A DNA stretch of 64,000 nucleotides from CAWHXG01 sp963833235. Its GTDB lineage: Bacteria > Pseudomonadota > Alphaproteobacteria > Rhodobacterales > Rhodobacteraceae. The notes under the pieces are model-generated. The model saw only the letters and a program-made list of their open reading frames with translations. It searched no databases and had not been told where the DNA came from. The stretch lies in contig CAWHXG010000002.1 in NCBI GenBank assembly GCA_963833235.1, positions 124,001 to 188,000 on the forward strand, read 5' to 3'. Below, piece by piece: positions 49,431-64,000 of the stretch (position 1 is its first letter; each line of letters starts with the position of its first letter). The position numbers and the translations under genes are program-made.

Positions 49431-49657
49431 TCCGGTTCAGGCCTTTCGGTTCGTCGTCTTGCGTCAGGGCGCACGGCCCTGACAGGACGTGCCGATTTGG
49501 GGCGCGATGCCGGTGCAGCAAAGCGCAATGACCGCACCGGCCCCTTGGTCTCGCGGGAGCGATGCGGCGGTTTTCCAGAGGATCGGGGCGCGGGGCCCGG
49601 ATCGTGACCAACTCAATCTGGATGGCCCGGAGCCGAAGCCCCAAGGCGATTGGGCGG

Positions 49658-49686
49658 CGTATACGGGGAGTCGCCGGAGGTGTCAA
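49658..49686 (-). promoter_or_regulatory. Predicted promoter of the str/S10 operon
   Basis: Minus strand perfect TTGACA (49681-49686), 17-base spacer, TATACG (49658-49663), about 230 bases before rpsL; a second TTGACC lies just upstream. This is the best promoter match in the window. The rest of the 562-base gap 49431-49992 has no supported gene apart from the rpoC terminator. Confidence 0.65.
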
Positions 49687-49930
49687 CAAGAGGTCAACGT
49701 GCCGGACGTGGACGGTGGGGATGGCCGTGAGCCGGCCGCCCTGCGGCGGGCGCGGTCCACCGGAACGCCTTCCGCAGGGCCTGACAGACGCAGGGCATTG
49801 ATGTGCCCAGGCAGACGGCCAGCGCGGCGTCGCCCGCCCCATCGGCTGAACCCGTACAACGCCAATGGGGCCGGCCTAGGCCGTTCCTGCACACAGGCCA
49901 GCCGCCCCCGAACGCACCACTCTGTACGGG

Positions 49931-49961
49931 AAACGCCCACCGGGATCTCTCTCGGTGGGCG
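49931..49961 (-). terminator. Terminator after rpoC
   Basis: Arms CGCCCACCG and CGGTGGGCG with a ten-base loop, followed on the minus strand by TTTCCC, 31 bases after the rpoC stop. Confidence 0.75.
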
Positions 49962-49992
49962 CAAGTCCGCAACCGCGCGGCGCGGGCCGGGA

Positions 49993-54268
<4,276 letters not shown>

Positions 54269-54307
54269 GGGGATACCTCTTGCATCTGGCGGGAAGGGGA
54301 CGGGCGC

Positions 54308-54360
54308 GGCGGGGTGACCCCCGCCCTGCCCATGGGCCGTTGGGCGGGGGTCACCCCGCC
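54308..54360. repeat. Paired GC-rich inverted repeat, rpoB-rpoC gap
   Basis: GCGGGGTGACCCCCGCCC and GGGCGGGGGTCACCCCGCC in opposite orientation fill most of the gap between the two polymerase genes. Same family as the repeats in the fusA-tuf and rpsL-rpsG gaps. Confidence 0.75.
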
Positions 54361-54373
54361 CGTCGCGAACGAC

Positions 54374-58519
<4,146 letters not shown>

Positions 58520-58618
58520 GCGCTGAGGTCACCTTTCGCTTTCGCCGGTGGCGACCACCGGCCGGGGCAGCGGCGGTCGCCCGTTGAAACAGGGGGTGCC
58601 GGTCCATACGCGGCGCCC

Positions 58619-58725
58619 TTCCCAGGGCGCCTCCCGACACTCGCACCGCACCCTGGGAAAGCACCGTCATGGCGGAGCCCTCCGTCAAGACGCGTGCGGC
58701 TGGGCCCGGAAATGCCGGACCCAGC
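58619..58725 (-). promoter_or_regulatory. Two hairpins in the rplL-rpoB gap (attenuator-like)
   Basis: Minus strand: GCTGGGTCCGG/CCGGGCCCAGC (58699-58725) and, further downstream, TTCCCAGGG/CCCTGGGAA arms (58619-58659). Neither has a T run. The rplL-rpoB interval holds an attenuator or processing site in E. coli, and these hairpins are the candidates here. The 256-base gap has no gene. Confidence 0.45.
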
Positions 58726-58775
58726 CAATCGTTCAGTTCGTCCGCAGCCCGCGGCATCGCGCCGGCCCGCCGCGA

Positions 58776-59155
58776 TCACTTCAGCTCGACCTCGGCGCCG
58801 GCTGCTTCCAGCTTTGCCTTGATGTCGTCGGCTTCGTCCTTGGACACGCCTTCCTTGACGGCCTTGCCGCCGGCTTCGACCAGATCCTTGGCTTCTTTCA
58901 GGCCGAGACCGGTGATCGCGCGGACTTCCTTGATCACGTTGATCTTCTTCGCGCCGGCGGCCTTGAGGATCACGTCGAACTCGGTCTGCTCCTCGGCAGC
59001 TTCGCCCGCACCGGCTTCGGCAGGGCCGGCCATCATGACGGCGCCACCGGCGGCGGGCTCGATGCCGTATTCGTCCTTGAGGATGTTCTTCAGTTCGGTG
59101 CTTCGAGAAGGGTCAGACCCACGATCTCTTCGGCGAGTTTCTTCAGGTCAGCCAT
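58776..59155 (-). CDS. rplL: 50S ribosomal protein L7/L12 (frameshifted here)
   Basis: Stalk protein of about 126 residues: MADLKKLAEEIVGLTLLEA, a one-base deletion near 59100, then ELKNILKDEYGIEPAAGGAV, the Ala/Gly hinge and the clean C-terminal domain (FDVILKAAGAKKINVIKEVR, AITGLGLKEAKDLVEAGG). It recruits translation GTPases. Confidence 0.94.
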
Positions 59156-59228
59156 TTGTCTGTTTCCAGTTTCGTCTGATGGTTCCAACGCGGTGGGTGC
59201 AACCCCACACCGACCTCTCGATGCCGAC

Positions 59229-59753
59229 TTACGCCGCTTGCGCTCTTCGAGCGTCGACAGGATGCTCGCGATGTTGGCACGCAGGTGCGCCGATGGCGCC
59301 GGCGATGTTCGCAGCCGGTGCCCCGAGGCACGCCACGATCGGAAGCGATAAGCTCCTCGCGCGACGGCATCGTGGCCACGGCCTTCACACCGGCTTCGGG
59401 TCCAGCGCCGTGCTCGCCCATCGCGCCGCCGAGGACTAACAACTTGGCGTTGTACTTGGCGATAGTCGTCGACCACCTTGGCTGCTGCCACGGGGTCTTC
59501 GGAATAGGCGAGAACGGTCATGCCCGTCGAGAAGCGACGCGATGCTGGCGCACGGGGTTCCCCTCCAGGGCGATCTTGGCGAGCCTGTTCTTGGCGACGC
59601 GCACGGACCCGCCGGCCGTCACGCATCCGCGCACGCAGATCCTGCATTTCGGCAACCGTGAGGCCGGTGTAGTGCGAGACCACGACGACGCCAGAGCTCT
59701 CGAAGATCTGGCCGAGTTCGCTCGACCACCTTTTCTTTCTGGGCTCTATCCAC
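59229..59753 (-). CDS. rplJ: 50S ribosomal protein L10 (many indels here)
   Basis: L10 of about 172 residues, the stalk base. A GTG start (59753) gives VDRAQKEKVV as in related bacteria. Pieces in order: VVVSHYTGLTVAEMQDLRAR, KNRLAKIALEG, GMTVLAYSEDPVAAAKVVDD, LVVLGGAMGEHGAGPEAGVK, ATMPSREELIAS and NIASILSTLEER. About eight indels lie between 59230 and 59722; the worst-hit gene per length in the window. Confidence 0.88.
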
Positions 59754-60021
59754 AGTTCACTCCAAGTTTGAGGGGTCTCCCCCCCGGCTCAATGTTCGCC
59801 GGGCGTCGCCCGGCGCTTCGGGTCCAGGTCGACGGTCCCGCCAAATCGCCCGAAGGGCCAGCCACACGCTTCGGAAACATGTCTCGTTTCCCGTCTCGGG
59901 CAGGATGATTAACCCTGCTTGCGCGCACCCACCGTCTCGGACAGGACGGAGGGCCGCTTGCGGCCCTGCCCCGGAACATCCCCGGGCCGACGCCGCGGGA
60001 GAATTCTTGCTGCGGTCGCCC
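59754..60021 (-). promoter_or_regulatory. Structured rplJ leader (possible L10 binding site)
   Basis: The 268-base gap between rplA and rplJ codes for nothing I can support but is rich in structure on the minus strand: hairpins GGGCCGCAAGCGGCCC and CGCCGGGCGACGCCCGGCG, and purine-rich loops. L10 leaders that bind L10(L12)4 occupy this position in other bacteria. Confidence 0.4.
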
Positions 60022-60740
60022 TCAGGCCTTACGCGTGCCGATGCGCCGACGACCGTCGACGCTGATCGTCACGCCCGGCCCCATGGTCGAGGTCAGCGCG
60101 ATCTTGCTTCATGTAGGTCCCCTTGGCGCCCGACGGCTTCGCCCGGTTCACCGCATCGACGAAGGCACGCACGTTCTCGACCAGCTGCTCGGCCTCGAAC
60201 GACGCCTTGCCGACGCCGGCATGCACCACACCGGCCTTCTCGGCCTTGAACTGGACCTCGCCGCCCTTGGCCGCTTCCACGGCCTGCGCCACGTCCATCG
60301 TCACGGTGCCGACCTGCGGGTTCGGCATCAGGTTGCGCGGGCCGAGGATCTTGCCCAGCCGGCCGACGATCGGCATCATGTCGGGCGTCGCGATGCAGCG
60401 GTCGAAATCGATCTTGCCGCCCTGGATCTGTTCCATCAGGTCCTCGGCGCCGACGATGTCCGCACCGGCGGCCTCGGCTTCCTCGGCCTTGGGACCGCGG
60501 GCGAACACCGCCACGCGCACCGTCTTGCCGGTGCCGTTCGGGCAGCGTCACGACGCCACGCACCATCTGGTCCGCATGGCGCGGATCGACGCCCAGGTTC
60601 ATCGCGATCTCGACCGTCTCGTCGAACTTGGCGTTCGCGTTGCCCTTGACCAGCGCCACCGCCTCGGTCGACGCGAGAGGTCGTGCCTTGCCGTCGAACG
60701 CCTTGCGGGCGGCCGTGGTGCGTTTACCGATCTTTGCCAT
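60022..60740 (-). CDS. rplA: 50S ribosomal protein L1 (frameshifted here)
   Basis: L1 of about 238 residues: MAKIGKRTTAARKAFDGKAR, ETVEIAMNLGVDPRHADQMV, an extra base near 60541, a clean middle (GADIVGAEDLMEQIQGGKID, LGKILGPRNLMPNPQVGTVT) and a second extra base near 60106 before STMGPGVTISVDGRRRIGTR. It is the mobile E-site stalk and an autoregulator. Its ATG overlaps the reconstructed rplK stop (TAATG). Confidence 0.93.
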
Positions 60741-61171
60741 TACCTTCACCTCGATGCCCATCGACCGGGCGGAGCCCGAGGATGATCTTCATCGCGCCCT
60801 CGATGTCGTTCGCGTTGAGGTCCTTCATCTTCGCCTCGGCGATCTCGCGAACCTGCTTGATCGGACACCGTGCCGGCCACTCTCGCGCGACGGGGTCTTG
60901 GCGCCGGACTTCAGGTTCGCGGCCTTCTTGAGATAATACGACGCCGGCGGCGTCTTGATCTCCATCGTGAAGGACTTGTCCTGGTAGTAGGTGATCACGG
61001 TCGGGCACGGCGCGCCCGACTTCCATTTCCTGCGTCTCGCGCGTTGAACGCCTTGCAGAATTCCATGATGTTGATGCCGCGCTGACCCAAAGCGGGGCCG
61101 ACGGGCGGGGCTGGGTTGGCCTTGCCGGCGGGCACCTGCAGCTTCAGCTGCCCTGCTACCTTCTTGGCCAT
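60740..61171 (-). CDS. rplK: 50S ribosomal protein L11 (several frameshifts here)
   Basis: L11 of about 141 residues: MAKKVAGQLKLQVPAGKANP and VGPALGQRGINIMEFCKAFN are clean, then PTVITYYQDKSFTMEIKTPP, YYLKKAANLKSGAKTPSRE and IKQVREIAEAKMKDLNANDI follow in shifting frames, with about six indels between 60734 and 61040. As printed, the last residues (MGIEVKV) run straight into rplA; one extra G before TAATG explains the lost stop. GTPase-centre protein and thiostrepton target. Confidence 0.9.
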
Positions 61172-61304
61172 GATGGCCTCCTCTTCTCACGCCCGCGCCG
61201 GACGCGTCCGGCGGGCTTTCCGTGCGTGGTCCGGTCCGGTGGCGCGCGCGCCCCTCGCCTCCCACGTTGGCCTCCCTTCCGGGCGGATCACCGCTCCGGA
61301 GGCT

Positions 61305-61840
61305 TCACTCGCCCTGCGGACCTGCGTGAATTCCAGCTCGACCGGGGTCGCCCGGCCGAAGATCGAGACCGTCACCTTGAGGCGCTGGTTGTCCTCGTCC
61401 ACTTCCTCGACCATGCCGTCGAAGCCCTCGAACGGGCCGTCGGTGACCTTGACCTGCTCGCCGATCTCGAAGGTGATGAGCGTGCGCGGCGCGTCCTCGC
61501 CGTCCTGACACGGTTGAGGATCCGGTTCACCTCGGCGTCGCCGCATCGGCAACGGCTTGCCCCTGCGGGCCGAGGAACCCGGTGACGCGGTTGATCGAGT
61601 TGATCAGGTGATAGGCCCGGTCCGTCATCTCCATGTGGACCAGCACGTAGCCGGGCATGAAGCGCTGCTCGGCCGTCGACCTTCTTGCCGCGACGCATCT
61701 CGATCACCTCCTCGGTGGGCACCAGCACCTCGTCGATCTCGTCCTCCAGGCCCTGCTCGGCGACCGAGGTCGCGGATCTGCTCGGCGATCTTCTTCTCGA
61801 AGTTCGACAGGACGCTCACCGAATACCACCGTTTCGCCAT
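61305..61840 (-). CDS. nusG: Transcription termination/antitermination factor NusG (several frameshifts here)
   Basis: NusG of about 177 residues in corrected form: MAKRWYSVSVLSNFEKKIAE, VLVPTEEVIEMRRGKKVD, GYVLVHMEMTDRAYHLINSI, DAEVNRILNRV, and the KOW domain (FEIGEQVKVTDGPFEGFDGM, SIFGRATPVELEFTQV). Indels lie near 61770, 61682, 61566, 61545, 61509 and probably 61316; with the last, the protein ends QVRKGE at 61305. Without it the frame runs on to 61187 with an unconserved Arg-rich tail. N-terminal domain binds RNA polymerase; KOW binds Rho or S10. Confidence 0.88.
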
Positions 61841-61955
61841 GTCCCGCCTTCGTCCTTCAAGCCTCGCGGCCCGGGGCCGCCGAATTTCCGATCTCATGGC
61901 GCCCGGATGACCGCGCCATCCGTCGCAGTGGCGGCATGCCGTGCCGAGACCCCAA

Positions 61956-61992
61956 CGAAAAGCGGCGTGCAACCCGAATTCGCCGCACGCCG
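61956..61992 (-). terminator. Terminator-like hairpin between secE and nusG
   Basis: Minus strand arms CGGCGTGC and GCACGCCG with a 14-base loop, then CTTTTCG. It lies in a 250-base secE-nusG gap that has no gene. In most bacteria these two genes are almost touching. Confidence 0.6.
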
Positions 61993-62090
61993 TCTGTCGA
62001 GAGCCGCGTCAGGGCGCTCGACCACAGCCCCAAGTCGTCATGGACTATCCATGCTCGACAAAGGCGGCGAACCGCGGGCCCCGCAACGGG

Positions 62091-62325
62091 TCACGAAAAC
62101 CCGGACTTCGCGAACAAACGTCGGTCAAGCAGCGTCAGCAGTGGCGAGACGCCCGAAGCCCGGATCGTCACCAGATCCACGAGAGAAGAAGAAGATCGCC
62201 GCAAGGGTGGCCATCACAAAGACCATCACCGTGGTCAGCACCATCTCGCGTCGCGTCGGCCAGACGACCTTGGCCACCTCGCCGCGAACCTGCTGGATGA
62301 ACTGCAAGGGATTGGCGGTGGCCAT
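62091..62325 (-). CDS. secE: Preprotein translocase subunit SecE (frameshifted here)
   Basis: Small SecE with one core membrane helix: MATANPLQFIQQVRGEVAKV, VWPTRREMVLTTVMVFVMAT and a hydrophobic segment ending AAIFFF. An extra T near 62187 breaks LVDLV; the corrected frame continues VDLVTIRASG to LLTLL and stops at 62091, giving about 77 residues. The exact C terminus is uncertain because a further indel could end it earlier. Confidence 0.85.
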
Positions 62326-62353
62326 GGCGTTGCCTTCTCTTGGGAACCCGCCG

Positions 62354-62382
62354 CAGATACGCAGACCCGCGGCGAAGTTCAA
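62354..62382 (-). promoter_or_regulatory. Predicted promoter of secE
   Basis: Minus strand TTGAAC (62377-62382), 17 bases, TATCTG (62354-62359), about 30 bases upstream of the secE start. Confidence 0.5.
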
Positions 62383-62410
62383 GCGCTCACGCGCGGCTAG
62401 GGTCACCGGC

Positions 62411-62941
62411 TCAGTTCACCGGCGCGGCAGGCTCGAACTGCGGGATCGCCATGTCGCTCGCCGGCTGCGGCTCAAGATCCGCCCAGTTGCCCTCCGAGGT
62501 CTCCAGGTTGCCGGGAATGTCCTCTTCCCAGAAGCCCACGACCGTCTGGGTGATGTTGAGGTAAAGCTTGCCGTCGACGATCCGCCACAGGTTGGGGTTG
62601 CCCGGCACCTTGCCGCCCTTGGCCACGCCGTAGGCGCAATGCCCGTCGTATTGCGGGGCGAAGGCGGCGGGGTCGGCTGCGAAGCGGTCGCGGTTGGCCT
62701 TGGTCGAGAACGCATACGTCGCACCCTCGAATTCCGCCGTGATGGCCCCGTCGCCGGGGACCGCGGCGGGCTGGGCGGTGCCGACGGGCGCCTGCTCCAT
62801 GTCCCAATAGGCCACCACGTCGTAGCCGCTGGCGGCATAGCCGTTGGCGGCGGTGTATTCCGGCCCGGCGGCGGCGGGCAAAGCGAATGCGGCGGTGGCG
62901 GCGAAGACGGCTGCAAGTGCGGTGGCGCGGGATGTGGGCAT
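62411..62941 (-). CDS. Exported YHS-domain protein
   Basis: A 176-residue secreted protein: signal peptide MPTSRATALAAVFAATAAFA with cleavage near ALPAAAG, then a YHS domain (GYDVVAYWDMEQAPVGT, FEGATYAFSTKANRDRFAAD, PAAFAPQYDGHCAYGVAKG). YHS domains are small, often metal-associated modules; this exported form is common in Rhodobacterales and its function is not established. It lies between tRNA-Trp and secE on the same strand. Start 62941 is chosen at the signal peptide. Confidence 0.87.
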   Translation of the reverse strand: MPTSRATALAAVFAATAAFALPAAAGPEYTAANGYAASGYDVVAYWDMEQAPVGTAQPAAVPGDGAITAEFEGATYAFSTKANRDRFAADPAAFAPQYDGHCAYGVAKGGKVPGNPNLWRIVDGKLYLNITQTVVGFWEEDIPGNLETSEGNWADLEPQPASDMAIPQFEPAAPVN

Positions 62942-63110
62942 GATGGGGCTCCGGTCTGCTGGGGTCTCGCCGGTCGGGCGACCCCTCGACCCTGCCGCAG
63001 CGCCGCGCGCCGGTGCCACCCACGATCCCGTGCTTCACGGCTCCGTCAGGACCGGTTGCGCGGCCTGCGAAGGCCCGCCGGAGGCGGAGGGGAATGTGGG
63101 TAAGGCGGCC

Positions 63111-63186
63111 TGGCAGGGGTTGGGGGACTCGAACCCACGACCCTCGGTTTTGGAGACCGATGCTCTACCAACTGAGCTAAACCCCT
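63111..63186 (-). tRNA. tRNA-Trp (anticodon CCA)
   Basis: The minus strand forms AGGGGTT/AACCCCT acceptor, a D-arm with TAGCTCAGTTGGTAGAG, the anticodon stem CGGTC.../...ACCG with loop containing CCA, and the T-arm GGGTTCGAGTCCC. The 3' CCA is encoded (63111-63113). A tRNA-Trp gene near secE-nusG is a common arrangement. Confidence 0.96.
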
Positions 63187-63319
63187 AAGGCCGAGGCTTG
63201 GCATAGGACCAATCCCGCGCCCCTTCAAGCCCCAAGGCGGCGCGGAACCGCTCGCGCCGCCGCTGCCTTTCCCCTACTGGCAAGTCGGGGGGCCGGACCC
63301 CCGCAAACCGGGAGGCATC

Positions 63320-64000
63320 ATGGCCGCAGGCTCAACAAAGGTCGTACTGGCGGCGATGGCCGGCAACGGCGGGATCGCGATCATCAAGTTCATCGCGGCC
63401 GCGTTCACCGGCTCGGCGGCGATGTTCTCGGAGGCGATCCACTCGGTCGTCGACACCGGCAACCAGGCGCTGCTCCTCGTCGGGATGAAGCGCGCCGCCC
63501 GCCCGGCCGACGCCGTCCACCCGTTCGGCTACGGCAAGGAACTGTACTTCTGGGCCTTCGTCGTCGCGATCCTGCTCTTCTCGCTCGGCGCCGGCATCTC
63601 GATCTACCATGGCATCGAGAAGCTGCGCGACCCGCATCCGGTCACCAATGCCGGCTGGAACTATGCCGTGCTCGGGCTCGCGGTGGTGTTCGAGGCCGCC
63701 GCCTGGATCGTCGCCTGGCGCGAATTCGACCGGCTGCGGGGCAAGGTGCCGCTCCTGCGCGCGGTCCGCGCCAGCAAGGATCCGGCCGTCTTCACCGTGC
63801 TCTTCGAGGATACCGCGGCGCTGATCGGCCTCGTCGTCGCGGGCCTCGGCATCTACGCCTCCACCAGCCTCGGCATGCCCTGGGCTGACGGCGCCGCCTC
63901 GCTCGTGATCGGGCTCATCCTGGCGCTGGCCGCGATCGTGCTGGCGATCGAGACCAAGGCGCTGCTCATCGGCGAGGGCGCGGACCCCAAGGTGGTCGCC
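63320..64000 (+). CDS. Cation diffusion facilitator family transporter (3'-truncated by the window)
   Basis: The first 227 residues of a divalent-metal/proton antiporter run off the window without a stop. MAAGSTKVVLAAMAGNGGIA starts a membrane segment; the metal site residues appear in FSEAIHSVVDTGNQ (His/Asp of the CDF HxxxD pattern) and in FEDTAALIGL. Membrane segments follow in the usual order, with the YGKELYFWAF loop after helix II. GGAGG precedes the ATG by a few bases. The metal (zinc, iron, manganese or cobalt) is not assigned. Confidence 0.9.
   Translation, partial: MAAGSTKVVLAAMAGNGGIAIIKFIAAAFTGSAAMFSEAIHSVVDTGNQALLLVGMKRAARPADAVHPFGYGKELYFWAFVVAILLFSLGAGISIYHGIEKLRDPHPVTNAGWNYAVLGLAVVFEAAAWIVAWREFDRLRGKVPLLRAVRASKDPAVFTVLFEDTAALIGLVVAGLGIYASTSLGMPWADGAASLVIGLILALAAIVLAIETKALLIGEGADPKVVA

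Noticed and set aside
61187..61304. Extended Arg-rich C-terminal tail of NusG
   Set aside because: It appears only if a probable one-base deletion near 61316 is ignored; the corrected end gives the usual 177-residue length.

Overview
The window is strongly GC-rich alphaproteobacterial DNA, most likely from the Rhodobacterales (Rhodobacteraceae). The evidence is a polyol ABC ATPase next to a mannitol dehydrogenase (SmoK/MtlK type), a BztABCD-type acidic amino acid transporter, an ATP12-family F1-ATPase chaperone, long RpoB/RpoC, and an L3 protein with a long Ala/Glu-rich tail. It is chromosomal core sequence; I see no insertion sequence, prophage, CRISPR array or plasmid module.

Layout. 1-2.4 kb (+): end of a polyol transport locus. 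2.4-8.3 kb (-): a tail-anchored hypothetical protein and a complete peptide-type ABC transporter (binding protein, two permeases, two ATPases) with translationally coupled start/stop overlaps; its promoter region carries a 30-bp palindrome. 8.6 kb: tRNA-Arg(ACG). 8.8-12.3 kb (-): orphan membrane histidine kinase, MerA/Lpd-like flavoprotein and TVP38/TMEM64 membrane protein. 12.6-20.9 kb (+): rpmH-rnpA-yidD(frameshifted)-ttcA, a membrane EAL protein with a degenerate GGDEF domain, yidC, engB, argB and a SixA-like phosphatase, with an SDR gene on the other strand. 20.9-25.6 kb (-): bztABCD. 25.8-29.3 kb (-): ATP12 chaperone, rluC-type pseudouridine synthase, crcB, rarA.

29.4-62.3 kb (-) is the translation/transcription supercluster. 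Read in transcription order it runs secE, nusG, rplK, rplA, rplJ, rplL, rpoB, rpoC; then rpsL, rpsG, fusA, tuf, rpsJ, rplC, rplD, rplW, rplB, rpsS, rplV, rpsC, rplP; then, after an opposite-strand lipoprotein gene, rpmC, rpsQ, rplN, rplX, rplE, rpsN, rpsH, rplF, rplR, a 58-residue small ORF, rpsE, rpmD, rplO, secY; and finally rpsM, rpsK, rpoA, rplQ. Near-consensus promoters can be read before secE, rpsL and rpsM, and hairpins lie after rpoC, rplP and secE, so the cluster is probably divided into several transcription units. 62.4-64 kb: YHS-domain protein, tRNA-Trp and the start of a cation diffusion facilitator.

The most striking anomaly is about sixty single-base indels and one in-frame TAG between about 36.2 and 62.2 kb. 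They break most essential ribosomal, EF-Tu, EF-G and RNA polymerase genes, while the first 36 kb shows only two comparable breaks (yidD, bztC). Reading across the shifts gives full-length family proteins of the expected size, so I treat them as errors of the sequence or its polishing, not as biology. Coordinates of the broken genes below span the whole reconstructed gene. The most biological leads are the small ORF in the spc operon, the lipoprotein gene splitting the S10/spc cluster, a recurring GC-rich inverted repeat in ribosomal intergenic gaps, and a terminator-like hairpin between secE and nusG.
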